Translations under genes and position numbers: made by a program | In this document: positions 1 through 11,659 of the stretch, piece after piece | How positions within the stretch are numbered: the first letter of the stretch is position 1 | Layout of the letters: each line of letters opens with the position of its first letter | Notes under the pieces: model-generated | Told to the model about the DNA's origin: nothing | The model's input: the letters and a program-made list of their open reading frames with translations, nothing else | The model's database searches: none | DNA from: Collybiopsis luxurians FD-317 M1 | Taxonomy: Eukaryota; Basidiomycota; Agaricomycetes; Agaricales; Omphalotaceae | Assembly: GCA_000827265.1 (NCBI GenBank) | Contig: KN834778.1 | Coordinates: 137,097-201,096, forward strand | Length of the DNA: 64,000 nt | Direction of reading: 5' to 3'

Positions 1-607
1 CTGTTAGAAATGCCTCCCATGCGCGTTTATGAAGTCGCCACTTTCTACACCATGTTCAACCGGTGCGTCCTGTTTTACACCCATATCCTACAAGACTTGA
101 TCCAAATTCATAGTGAACCTATCGGTCAAAACTTTGTCCAAGTCTGCACAACCACTCCCTGCGCACTTCGTGGCTCGGGTGACATTCTCAACACCGTCTG
201 CAACGAACTCGGCGGAATCAAACCCGGAGAGTCCACCAAGGATGGAAAGTTTACTGTCATTGAAGTCGAATGTCAGGGCGCATGTAGTAATGCTCCCATG
301 ATGGTTATTGGCGATGACTTTTATGTATATACATTCCATCCCCTCTTGGTTCATGCTCATTTCCCCAACTTTCTTCGCAGGAGGACTTGACTCCGGAATC
401 CACCAAATCTATATTGAACGCATTCGCAAAGGGCCAGAAACCCAAGCCTGGACCCCAAAGTGGCCGCCAAACCAGTGAGAATTCTGCTGGCCTCACCGCT
501 CTTACAACAAAGGTACATCCTTATCCTTTCCCTCTGGTCCCAGTCGTTCACCCTTGTCTCCTTAGCCTTACGGTCCAGGAGAATTCTGTTTACCCGAGTT
601 CCAGTAG
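1..607 (+). CDS. NADH:ubiquinone oxidoreductase 24 kDa subunit (NDUFV2/NUO-24), 5' partial
   Basis: This is the C-terminal part of the mitochondrial complex I subunit that carries the N1a 2Fe-2S cluster in the matrix-arm NADH-oxidising module. The window begins inside the gene. Exons are about 1-62, 114-324, 381-512 and 566-607, joined by GT-AG introns. The visible protein starts just before [17 protein letters not shown], a hallmark of the family, and contains both halves of the cluster motif: VCTTTPC (CX4C) and ECQGAC (CX3C). The last exon encodes [13 protein letters not shown] and a stop, close to the expected family C-terminus, so the 3' end is secure. The mitochondrial presequence and thioredoxin-like N-terminus lie outside the window. 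The next gene runs convergently and ends 70 bp away. Confidence 0.96.
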
Positions 608-676
608 ATGATAGGTTGCTACCTTGTAGATTTCGTATAACTCAAATATCAAACAAATCATTAAAACCGTGACACT

Positions 677-2592
677 CTAATCATCACCTTCCCCGTCGTC
701 ATATCCATAAATTCCTTCCCCAGACTCTGGCAATCTTTCAATCATATACCTGAACAAGTCGTCAGCAAACCATTATGCACTAGAGGTCCACATACAAAAT
801 CTCTTCTTTCAAATCTTGACAGTAACGATCTGTAAACTATCTTCAATGTTACATCCCTCACATGCTCAGGAACCTACCAAGCGGTAAATCAGCTGGATCA
901 TTCCCTATAACTGTGGTTGAGTGTCATAAAGCTCCAGATACTTTGAGAGTCATACCAAAGGGCATTTCAATTTCATCTGCAATGCCCTCGATACCCATGA
1001 ACGTGAATGCGACGATAGTAACAATAGGTACAATGATCCACCCGAGTTCATTGACCATAGTAAGTGGCAGAGCAAAAAGATACAGCGAAACACATTGCTT
1101 CAGGTGGATACCGTCTAGATACGAATAAGCACACATTGACGCTTAGGTAGATGATCAACCAACAGGAAATAGGAATTGGGGTGTTTGCGATACGCTCCAT
1201 GGCGGTCATGTTGTCCACCATGCTTTGAACTCTGCAACATGGGGACCATTAGGGGCAGGTAGATAAAATTAAGAATTAGCCTACAATGCATTCATCGCAT
1301 TTGTACCCGCAGGGCCTACTGTTTCCAAAAGACCTTCCCGCCTAAAGAAAAACAATAGACGAGATATTTCATGAGCAATGCTGGAAATACCCCGCGTGAG
1401 TCGCAGATACAAAAGGATGGCAAGTTCACTGCTTCTTACATCAAAGGTAAAGGCAGAGAAGCGTCCCCTGTAAATGGCCTAAACTCTACAGTGCGATGTG
1501 TGTCGGAGAGTAATGGCGTAGATTGGGTGGGAAGGTTCTGCTTGCTGCGCTTGGGGCGAACACGCTTGGTTGCATCACTTTTTCCCAAATCTAATAGGGG
1601 CGAGCTTCGTCCGCTCGAGTTGCTAAACGTAGCAGTGGAAAGATACGATGTCGTCAAGTCAGTCTTGGACTTTTGATACCCTATTTCGTCAAAGCGAGCA
1701 AAATTCTTTGGGAGGACGTCGTGGTAGTCACTCCACTTGAGACCGTCCTCCCCACGTAGGTAGTGTTTGACTGCGAATGGGAAAGCGAGACAGAGATGCA
1801 AGGCATCCGATTTGATACGATGCAACTGGGATGCAGAGAGAGTGGGAGCCTTGCCTCTCTTGTTCGGAGCATCTTGATCTGCAGGTTGGAGGGCGACATT
1901 TACCCAAATCTGGCGAGAGAGATTGCGTACGTTGGAGGTCACGGTCGCGAAAGACTTGCGGCCTTCCCAGAACCGGTCATAAGAGCTCCTAGAGGGCGTC
2001 TTTAAGAACTCAGAGGCTCTGCACAATGGCTGGACGTACCCGTTCCTAGGAAGAGCAGGGTTGGTTGGATTGAGGAAGAGTGATGAGGAAGACGCACCTG
2101 AAAACTAGAATCAAACCAACCTAGAGTGCAAATATTCATATTGTATTCCCTTACTGCAGCAAGGCCCACTTACCACAACTGATAGTAAAGGAATAACAGA
2201 ATTTGTGAGGACAACACGGTAGCCTTGAGACCACGCGTAGGCAATGATTGCTGCGAAAATGGTATTTGTAGTGACGGGCCAAAAGATACGCCTGATGATC
2301 TATGCAGACAAGGGTTGCGCGAGACTGAAGAGGAAGCAGTAGTCTCTACGCACGCTGCCTTTGATGCGAAAAAAGTCTGCCAGCCAAGAATACTGAAGAT
2401 GAATGAGAGTCAGACAAACAAAGTTGCGTCAAGCGGGGCCCGGGATGCTTGACCTTGCGCAAATGCTTTCTTTTGGGCTGTACAGGGTCAAATGGTGTTC
2501 AAATGTTATCAACTGCATCTCACCTTGAGCGAAGGAAGGATTGTACTCAGAGAACGTGTGGCATTTGCTGTGGTTTCCGTGGTTTCAGCCAT
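677..2592 (-). CDS. Bestrophin-like anion channel (fungal UPF0187 family), contains a 6-nt exon
   Basis: Multi-exon membrane protein of the bestrophin/UPF0187 family, expected to conduct anions. From the start ATG at 2590-2592 the spliced protein has a short N-terminus, a first membrane segment (IIRRIFWPVTTNTIFAAI), then the family motif VFRNGSSYDRFWEGRK, a middle region with KHYLRGEDGLKW, a block beginning AHEISRLLFFFRREGLLE, and near the C-terminus VNELGWIIVPIVTIVAF followed by PFGNDPADLPLD. It ends IYGYDDGEGDD-stop. Reading VFRNGSSYDRF requires a 6-nt microexon at 2040-2045. The C-terminal introns (donors GTATGA, GTAGGT, GTATGT) were chosen because only they keep the conserved motifs in frame. 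The gene diverges from RPP30 with only 83 bp between start codons. Ion selectivity cannot be judged from sequence. Confidence 0.85.
2040..2045 (-). other. Predicted 6-nt microexon of the bestrophin-like gene
   Basis: The six bases GAACGG (minus strand) lie between a 52-nt intron (2046-2097, GTGCGT...CTAG) and a 51-nt intron (1989-2039, GTACGT...CTAG). They complete the conserved residues R-N-G of VFRNGSSYDRF. Without them the flanking exons are in frame but lack two residues. Confidence 0.75.
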
Positions 2593-2675
2593 GAAAGTAA
2601 GGGAGGCCGATGGCTGAGAAAAGAGGCGCCCATAATTACTTTTTTATACGATAGGCGCCTGCTACCCCTACTTCC
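2593..2675. promoter_or_regulatory. 83-bp bidirectional promoter, bestrophin / RPP30
   Basis: The only DNA between the divergent start codons of the bestrophin-like gene and RPP30. It is AT-rich near the middle (a run of T followed by ATACG) and pyrimidine-rich toward the RPP30 ATG. It must hold the core promoter and 5' leader of both genes unless transcription starts within the opposing gene. Confidence 0.5.
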
Positions 2676-3938
2676 ATGTTCTTTGATTTGAATGTCCCGA
2701 TAAACGCTGCTGCCGCCGCCGCAGGTTCAAGCTCGAAAAAAGGGAAAGGCAAGCAGGTTCAAGCCTCTAGCTCTGGTTCTCATTTTAGCGCTGCCCAGTT
2801 GAGCGCAATAGATGCCCATCTAGACTTGCTGGTTCACTGTACGTTGACTTCAACTTTCAATCTGGGTTCATAAAAAATCGTTCTACAGTAGGATACACTG
2901 TGATCTGTTTCAATCAGACAGTACACAAAAAAGTTGATCCAAAAGTCCATGTGAATGTACTGAACGAATTACTGGAAAAGTTAAAGCCTCGCCAGGGAAT
3001 ACTTTTTTTGAAGCGTCTCTCCGTGATACTTGATGAGGACAGCGAAAAGGGATTTGGCCTCATTAACGCCAATACCTCCTACTTCAACTCCTACGATATC
3101 CTGTCTCTCATACCTACCAATCAAGCCACCTTCGCCGTGGCCTGTCTCACACACACACTTCCTTCCCCGCTCACAACACACGTAATTTCCATCCCATTGA
3201 CTCTCCCGCGTTTTCCTTTCCATCTCAAGCATACCCTCATACGAACAGCTATCAAAAACGGCGCCGTCTTTGAAATCAACTACGTCGGAGCTCTCGGTGG
3301 GGAATCGGATCCGGTTCTCATCCAAGCTGGTGTCGCAGAAACAAATGGTGGTAGTGCGAAACGGAATTGGTGGGCCGCTGCTCAGGAATTGGTTCGTGTC
3401 ACAAAGGGAAAGGGTTTGATTGTCAGTGGAGGCGTAGTGGCTCAGGCTGACATGCGAGCCCCACGCGACGTAGCGAATCTGTAAGTTGGGAATACGCTTT
3501 GTAATGATTCTCCTCACGCAACCATCCAGAATCACCCTGCTTGGATTGCCACAAGATGCTGCACATGCTGCGTGTACAAGCACGCCAAAGTCCTTGATCC
3601 TACGCGCACGTAAGTCGCGTTCATATTTTTCTACCCATAAGTTATTTCATTCTCAAACTTCTGCAGAAACACGAAGAACTTTTCGTGCAGTTTTCTCAGA
3701 GCCTGAGTTGGTTCTACCTAAAGGTTATACTGCTCCCCCAGCAGCTCCATTGGAACCAATCGTTAACGGTAATGTCGCATCTTCGGCCAATCCCGATTCA
3801 AAAGGCGTACGACGAAAAAGACCTCGGGAAGATGATATTGTAGACGCAAGTTTGAAACCCTCTCAAGCTCCATCAGCGAGTGAAAGTGCGGAGGCTAGTC
3901 AGGACAATTCCAAAAAAAAGAGAAAGAAACAGAAATAA
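2676..3938 (+). CDS. RPP30: RNase P/MRP protein subunit p30 (RPP30/Rpp1)
   Basis: Protein subunit of nuclear RNase P and RNase MRP, which process pre-tRNA and pre-rRNA. Four exons (2676-2838, 2889-3480, 3530-3609, 3667-3938) give 368 residues in one frame. The N-terminus (MFFDLNVP) opens the PHP-like TIM-barrel fold, followed by LGYTVICFNQTVHKK and, in the core, FEINYVGALGG. The segment ITLLGLPQDAAHAAC, after the second intron, is the typical end of the p30 barrel. The last 100 residues are a low-complexity tail ending in a lysine-rich stretch (KKKRKKQK), probably a nuclear or nucleolar signal. An alanine run near residue 10 follows the start. Identification rests on overall family pattern; confidence is high. 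Confidence 0.9.
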
Positions 3939-4125
3939 GAACAAGTCTAGGTTGATCAAGTAGGAACGTTATGGCTCCACTTTACTCGCTTATACATCTA
4001 CTTAGGCTAACGCATACGATTCCAAACAAGTGAAGTGCTCAGATCCTTATAGGCTTTTTTGGGCGCATACGGTGTACATAAGAGTGAATGCCATAACATA
4101 CAAAAAGCAAATGTACGCCCAACCA

Positions 4126-5045
<920 letters not shown>

Positions 5046-7307
5046 TCACTGCAAGTGTAACGAAAAGTTAGCCCAGGATAACGCGTCCAGAGTGCGAATA
5101 TGACATACAAAGTCCCACAGCGTCCCAAACACCGGTATGTCGGCTTCCCTGCAGCCTTGCATTATTTCAGAGTTACCAATGTAGTTCGACGTGACGAATA
5201 CGACTAAAGCCAATCAGACAATGGATCATTGGAAGAAGGTAGATTAGATCTCCTACCTTCCGCGCCCCAAGAGTCGTATGCTTCCCTCAGAAGCTTCATG
5301 GTATCAGGTCGTCTACCATGCCTCTTACTGTCCCACAAAATCAAACGCTCAGGTCCAATATGTCGGTGTATAAGGCCGGTGATAGTGGGTCCGAAGGTCT
5401 TCTCTTGATCGGAACCTTCGAAGAAGTACTTTCAAGGAATCTCCGTAGGAATGTAGCTCATACACTCACCAATCCAAATTAAAAACCTGATCAACTGTGA
5501 GCTAAATACGCAACTTGGACGAATGATACATACCAATCTGGCGATTGCAGACAGGTAGACAATGCTGCGCCAATGCCTGTCCCGGTGCAAATACGGATTC
5601 CGCGCTTGTAGAGAGTAGAGGTGTTTGATACTCCAGCAAACTATACCCTTGAATGTCAGCTTTAGTAGAAGAGTAGAGATAAAGCCCACTTTTAATTCGC
5701 GCGTCCATAGACTTTTTGGAGGATCAATCACCAAGCTTCTCGTGAAATCTCCTACTTTGATCAGAACCTTGCAGGAGCATTAGAGAGACACCAATACCTT
5801 GAACTCCGGCTATCATATAGTGGTATTTGGCGTGTGGACCTTCTGAGATGATACCAAAGGCGTGATACTCCAAAACAGAGGAGCGGCTGATACGCCCCAG
5901 GAGACCCTGTTGCATACCTCTCTCGAAACGGATTATTGCAACTTTCGGTGAAGGCTAAAAAACTGATTGGACAAATTTTCATTGGCTATAGACTGGTGGC
6001 GCGCACCACTTCAATGTCGACTGGAACTTTTCGTGTACAGATCCAAGGAAGAGCGATGCTGAGATAAAATTAAGGAAAACTGCATACCAGGGGTAATAGA
6101 CAACTTACAACACGGTCATGCTCGCGGTGTACCAAAAGTCCTGGTGGCGAATGAGATGAACTCCGCTGAGATCCCAGGTTTTTGTGGCACCATTGTAGCA
6201 GTCCCCGAGAATGACGAATGCCCCTATGTAGTTGAACAGAAATTAATGAGAGAGAGACAAAGAGCTCTGGCCTCACAGGTGGAGAATAAACCTATCCATC
6301 CTACGAACCGATGATGACGTTCAAACACACTAAACAAAATGCGATCGAGATGATGTAATTCCATAGACCACTAAACAACCTACTTGTGATGAGTATTTCG
6401 AACCCAAGGGAATGCACTCAAAGCACTGATCATGACGGCAACATTTGTTACTACGCCCATAATCAGGACAGCATCGTGTTGAACTTGAAGAGTACGGAAT
6501 GCGTTAACGACTTTCAAAAGCAGCCACAGCACTCCAGAGAGTGCACACCCTGAATGTATGCCTCCGAGATGCTAATGGATGCAGGTGAGCGACAAGAATC
6601 AAGTGCAAGTTAAATGACTGACCTGAAGAACAGAGGTACATCCTAACCTATTAATATTATTGTCAGTACGAAAACCACTGGGAGACACGGGAGGTCCTGA
6701 CCTCCACCACAAAGGAGTCCACTAAAATGGTGTCAAACAATAGGTTCTCTAATAGTAAAGACGAAAAACCTTGGCAAAACAAGCATTGATAATCCAGTAT
6801 AACATCCGACCGAAGATCTCGTTGCGCATGAGAATAGCAAAGTTCAGATTACCGACTACCATCGCTCCGGACTGTCTGAATAACCCCAGAGTTAGCACAT
6901 CTGCTTAGAGACCATAGAGAGAAAATCGCGAACATCCCAGTACCTTACTGCATAGGGGAAGTGGCCGGATGCCGCCAAACCAAGACCAACCATATTAAGC
7001 CCAAACGCGAGGCAGAAAAATTTCCTATGCATACATCCAACCTCGTTAGTGCTTCACGACTCTGAAGAAAATTGTCGCTGTACCGATACGTATTAAACCA
7101 CAGAGTCCAACGGGTCCACTTCGACACACTCCTCTTGGGCTTCGGGACAGTTTGCTGGGGTGAATATTTATGACCCAGTACTGGAGGAGAGGCGCCTTCG
7201 AGGGTAAGTTGTCCCTTCTCATTGCAAGATTGCAACGGAGGGAAGACAGTGGTTGCCTTCTCCGGGTCGCTCTGGGTTTGAATGTCGCTTCTGAACTCAG
7301 ACGACAT
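5046..7307 (-). CDS. TmpA-like integral membrane flavoprotein (related to the C-terminal part of NRPS-like enzymes)
   Basis: About 13 exons splice into one intact frame from MSSEFRSDIQ to IPVFGTLWDF-stop. After a polar N-terminus come several membrane segments (NMVGLGLAASGHFPYA, GNLNFAILMRNEIFGRMLYW, IHSGCALSGVLWLLLKVV, AVLIMGVVTNVAVMISAL). Histidines in NTHHNVFERHHRFVGW resemble haem-binding positions of ferric-reductase-like domains. The C-terminal half has FERGMQQGLLGRISRSS, EYHAFGIISEG and ICTGTGIGAALSTCLQ, the last like the nucleotide-binding loop of FNR-type reductases. This layout matches, from memory, the fungal TmpA family and the membrane part of some NRPS-like proteins; A. nidulans TmpA affects conidiation. 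Substrate is unknown. The stop codon lies in a three-base final exon after a GTATGT intron, or translation could continue about 13 codons into that intron. Confidence 0.7.
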
Positions 7308-8205
7308 TGTGTACTGCGCGTTGGACTCAGTGCTGGAAGAGGTGGAAGTTGAGCTATTGAAATGACTCTAGTTCACATTTTAACTTTCATATAGATGGAA
7401 GACGAAAAAAGGCAAAGGCGAATGAAAGAAAAAAAACTTATCAATGACGTTGAATGAGTCTCAGGGAGGGAACGATCTTCCGGTTCACTGTGCTATCCCG
7501 AGTTGCCCGAGTTTCGGCTACCGAAGATGCTGCGAGCTTTCAGAGTCTGTCAAAAAGAGCTTTTCGGTAATATGTTACAACCGCATGAGATTGAAAGTAA
7601 TTTTATCTGGATGAACAGAAAGGCCGATAGTTCGGTACAATTCTAAATTTGGAAAACTGTGTGGCGTAGTACTTGGTCTTGGTGTAGCCGCAAAGATCAG
7701 ATCTTTCGCTCTCCTAGAAATGGCATGAGAGGTTGCTAACCAGGGCGAACATAGATCTCACGGAAAGCAGGATCCAACTGGTACCAACGAGCCTCCGGAG
7801 TAATCCAGGTACAACAAAAAGGCGTTTCCTCGCACAACACCGAATAGTCAAACATTGCCGGAGACTACTAGCTCTCACATTCGCGTCTAGTTTGACCGGC
7901 ACGCACGAAAAGCGAGAGAATGCTTGATATAGTGCCTGAAAGATATACCCTTTCGAGGACAAACCGTGCTCAGAAGACGATACAGATTAGGGACTGTTAA
8001 CATCAAAAAGCCCGAATAACTACCTCGACAGATCTTTCCTTGGTACAGTGAAGGACTTTCTAACTTCTCTTTTCCCACTCTATCATGAGTCTTAGCTTGA
8101 GATGTTAACATAATCGCAATGGACACTAACCTAGATGACGACAATACTTATGATACGTACTTAGATCAAAGATCAATAAAACACAAACGTAGATGCTACG
8201 GCACT
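7308..8205. other. About 900 bp without a recognisable gene
   Basis: Contains the upstream region of the TmpA-like gene and the 3' flank of NDC80. Short open frames on both strands have no recognisable motif, lack good start contexts and are not joined by convincing splice sites. I searched by eye for tRNA B-box patterns and saw none. Confidence 0.5.
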
Positions 8206-10512
8206 TCAACCCATCTCCGCACATTCGCGTAGCTCTTTCAAGCGCTTCGACACCTCAGTCTTGAACTCTGCAATCTCTGAGCCATTTTTTATAATAGCAC
8301 GAACAGTTTCATTTTTCAGCCTGTTCACTCGTTCCATCTGTTCCCGATAGCTGCGAGTAATGTAGTTAGGAAGATGCCATGATAAACAGAAACATTCAAA
8401 ACACTTAACTCAAGTTGTAATGAATTAAGGCGAGACTTAACCCCAGTTCCATTAGCTGCAGCCGCAGTTTTAGCGCTGGCAATCGTTGCTTCGAGCTGCC
8501 TAGCTGCTTCGTTCGACACCAGGGCGTCTCTTTGTGCGGCCTTCAGGCAAATTTAAACTAGGAGACAACCAGTGAAGACGAAGACATACGTTATGAAGAT
8601 CCATCGCCTGCTCATTTACCGCTGCCACCTTCTTCTCCAGTTGATTGACTTCGTCATCAATGGTATCGCATTCCAGTGTCAGCTGCTCGATCTCATTGTC
8701 TACCCTGATCCTTTCATTCTCGACCTCAGCGCGTTCTGAGCGTTTGAATTCCGCAACATGGCTGAGAGTGGGTTTGACAACCTTCCTGATGTCTGCACCA
8801 GAAAGAAGCTGCCGGACATCCGAAGTTGCGGTATTCAGCTCCAAAGTGAGATCGATGTCGCTGTGGGGTGGGGGTAGAGGAGGCAAAAGGCCTAAAGTTG
8901 ACAGTGTCAGTGTATATGTATGGAGCACTTCTTCGGTCGCCGATACACGGTTCGCAAGGCTGACTTCCAATGACATGACTGTTTTTTCTGTTTCAGCGAT
9001 CTTTTGCTTCAAGTCTTCTATGTTGCGGGACAGCATCTCGTAGTCACTTGTCATTCTATTCGCTTCTTCTGGAGATAAATTCTGCTCTTTGACGACATTA
9101 TCAAGTTCTTCTTGTTCAGCCTTTAGTCTTGCCAGATACTCCTCTGTTACTGTTGTCAAACGCTGGAACTTCAAATCATAGTTGATGCGCCGTACCTTTG
9201 TTCGCCAGTTCAAGTTTTTCAGAAGCAATAGTGTTAGCGAGCTTCTGCTTCCGTGCTTCATATTGCCCTAAAATCTTCTGAAACTTTTCCGCATCGCGAA
9301 CAAGCGTCTGGTTTTCTGCTTGTAATTTAGCGACGGGAGCCTGGGAAGTTGATAGAATGAGTATAAAGTGGATGAAAATTCCAAAGAAGGGGACAAACAG
9401 CAGCAGTCGTTAACTTGTTATATTCAATTTTCGCCTCATCCAATTGCTGGCGCTTGGATTCCAAATCCTTTTGAACGCCTTCATTTTTCTTGGCTGTCTT
9501 CACATGAGGTACAAGGTATACTCTCGTTGGATAGAAAAATACGAACCGAAACGATCTTCAAGGTGCTGATTTGGCTCTACAAAGTCGTCAATAAGGTCCA
9601 ACCAGAGATGGTAAGACTTTTCGTAGTAATCGAAAGCAAGAGCTCGGTGGTCCATAGCATCATGAAACTCCTCTGGAACATTGGTCGGATTTTGTAACGT
9701 CGGATGTCCACTGCCCATATAATGTTCCTTCATCTAGGGAATCGTTCATGGTCATCGACGCGGTGACTGCAAGAAGAACCAACTCACTTTGCACATCTCT
9801 ACCAACCAATGTAATACGCCTAAGAGATGAGGCCACGAATGAGGACTTCCAACAGCAGCGAGCCACTTGTTATCCATGGCATTTGCATAAGGATAGTGAA
9901 GGGCTCTCAACGCCGGAATAAAAATTTCCTCGAATTTCATGCTCGTGTCGATAGGATGAAACGGATCTAGCACTTGCACGAGATATTCGAATATGGCGCG
10001 ATAATTCTTGCTTTGTATATTGACTAGCTGATTCATATCGATATCCAGACCCGCGCGTTGGAGAAAATTGACAATGTCAACACGTTCTTTGCTCTGAAAG
10101 CTCCGGTCTCTGATCGGACGGGGATCCTTCTGTACTTGACTACTGCTGGAGGCCTGAGCAGCGCCTGGACCTCCCGCCCATATTGAACCACGACGTGCAC
10201 TACTGCAAGACGTCGGAGAAGAGACAAGAATTCAAAACCACCGTTGACGTACTTGCTTAAAGGAGTCTTTCCAAGTTTCGAGTTGCTCATAAGCAGAGGA
10301 TTATTGTTCTGAGATCTGGCCATCGAATTTCTGGGGTTAGTACTGGGAGGGACGGGGTACGGATTTCCAAGTCGAATCGCTGGTCCGGCTAGAGACATAC
10401 GAGGATTTGGTGTAGGTTTTTTCGCGGTAGAGGGGAGTGGAATTCCAGAGCGAATGTTTCCATGAGGATCACCGGGGGGTTGCAAGGCTGATCTTCGGCG
10501 AGTGTCGTTCAT
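8206..10512 (-). CDS. NDC80: Kinetochore protein NDC80 (HEC1)
   Basis: Microtubule-binding subunit of the outer-kinetochore NDC80 complex. The start MNDTRRRSALQPPGDP opens a basic, proline-rich disordered tail of the kind regulated by Aurora B. The calponin-homology domain follows: RDRSFQSKERVDIVNFLQRA, LVNIQSKNYRAIFEYLVQVLD, FIPALRALHYPYANAM and SPHSWPHLLGVLHWLVE. A loop region with EEFHDAMDHRALAFDYYEKS precedes a long coiled coil rich in heptads (KLKNEGK-like K/E patterns through NNLSPEEANRMTSDYEML and later segments). It ends with EIAEFKTEVSKRLKELRECA. Several 50-60 nt introns interrupt the gene. SPC24, its partner complex subunit, is encoded at 26542-27355 in this window. It shares a 101-bp promoter with MOG1. 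Confidence 0.95.
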
Positions 10513-10613
10513 ACTTGTTCACAGTGGTGGTGGTGTTGGCCAAACTCGAACTCAATCTGTCACGCGTTCGTGACAGACGCGTAGGTCACGTGCAATCGCA
10601 GTGCTTAACCATC
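10513..10613. promoter_or_regulatory. Bidirectional NDC80/MOG1 promoter with two MluI boxes and an E-box
   Basis: The 101 bp between start codons contain ACGCGT at 10562-10567 and again at 10577-10582, and CACGTG at 10587-10592. The first ACGCGT sits inside a perfect 8-bp inverted repeat with a 4-nt centre (CTGTCACG-CGTT-CGTGACAG, 10557-10576). ACGCGT is the MCB element bound by MBF (Mbp1/Swi6) at G1/S genes in fungi; its role here is inferred. Confidence 0.6.
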
Positions 10614-11254
10614 ATGTCTACCCAAACTCTAAGTCTTTTCGGCGGTGCTATCACTGCAACTGCCCCATCGGAACTCATCGACGCTTCGCGAGTCCTTTGC
10701 CCTTTTTCATTCTGAAAACTTTACTAATGGTAGGCACAGAGATCTTCGTCAAATTCCTGATACGCAAGAAGTGTTTCTATTTCCAGAGTCAAGTATCAGT
10801 ATCATCGTGGAGATCCTCCAAAGAGTCGAGTCGAGTGAGAACAGCGATGCGGTCAAGTAAAAGGAAATCTGAATGATTCCCTGCGAAAGAAGTTGATGAT
10901 CTCTCTAGGTTTCATTTCAGCTCTTTAGCTCATGACAATGACGCAGAATCCAGCCAAGTGGTCTCCGTGGACGTCAATCCAAATGATAGAGGAGATCCCA
11001 CCCCATCTGCGGTCGTACTTTCTGGAATTCAGCATATTCGCAAATTTAATAGAACAGCTCTGGACGAGGTTCGGATTCTCATGAGTCTTTACCGGGTTGT
11101 GGAAAAGGGTATCGACCTCATTGTTACCTTCAATGTTCCAATAGTCTCAGAAGATGGCGGAGCAGTTGACGAGAACAAGTTTGAAGTAGTGCAAAATCAG
11201 TTTAATGTGTTCATTCGATCGTTGCGTATTGGAGACTTCAACCTTTTTGCTTGA
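10614..11254 (+). CDS. MOG1: Ran-binding nuclear import factor MOG1
   Basis: Small alpha/beta protein that binds Ran GTPase and promotes nucleotide release in nuclear transport. Exons 10614-10687, 10740-10856 and 10909-11254 give 178 residues. The N-terminus LFGGAITATAPSELIDASD followed by LRQIPDTQEVF is the Mog1 signature, and SIIVEILQRVE follows. The middle has SGIQHIRKFN and the C-terminus RSLRIGDFNLFA corresponds to the final strand of the fold. The first intron (10688-10739) must use a GC donor (GCGAGT) because no GT donor gives the S-D-L-R-Q junction in frame. It diverges from NDC80. Confidence 0.88.
10688..10739 (+). other. GC-AG intron in MOG1
   Basis: A 52-nt intron with donor TC|GCGAGT and acceptor CACAG. 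It restores the conserved frame D-A-S-D-L-R-Q. The only nearby GT (at 10693) gives the wrong phase. Confidence 0.65.
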
Positions 11255-11659
11255 CGGTTGTTAATAGGCGTTTGCTATGAAATACCTCCAAAATACCGTC
11301 CCCTTGTTCCTTACGTTAGATCCAAGGCATTGTATCTGAATTTGATACGTGCTGTCAGTACCGTTCGGGGTATTGGTTCTTGGTCCCAAGCCGGTAATAA
11401 ACCTTACCTTGGACATCACTGCCAAGCACAATGCCAACTATTGGAACCATGCTTTTGAAGCTTTCCGGCAGGTTTGTCTGCGTCCATTTACCGTTCCTTG
11501 GGAAATGCTCTCACTAGGTACCGGACTCAAAAGGTCGACTTTACCCTTCTTATCAAGCTCTCGGATAACAAACATGAAGGTCCTGCGACGGAAATTCGGA
11601 GAATTCATAGTAGCTGGACTAATGGATGGACGAGAAGAATATACAGGCACAACTGCGTG
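11255..11659. other. Unassigned ~400 bp between MOG1 and the MIT-domain gene
   Basis: This convergent gap is unusually rich in open frames on the plus strand. One encodes a run beginning YEIPPKYRPLVPYVRSKALY and another includes AKHNANYWNHAFEAFRQ, about 100 codons without a stop. No start codon in good context, no splice chain and no family could be recognised. It may be a decayed gene fragment, an unrecognised small gene or 3' UTR. Confidence 0.35.

Noticed and set aside
7714..8144. Minus-strand open frames in the gap between the TmpA-like gene and NDC80
   Set aside because: Starts are not ATG, no splice chain or motif, composition not protein-like; most likely non-coding.
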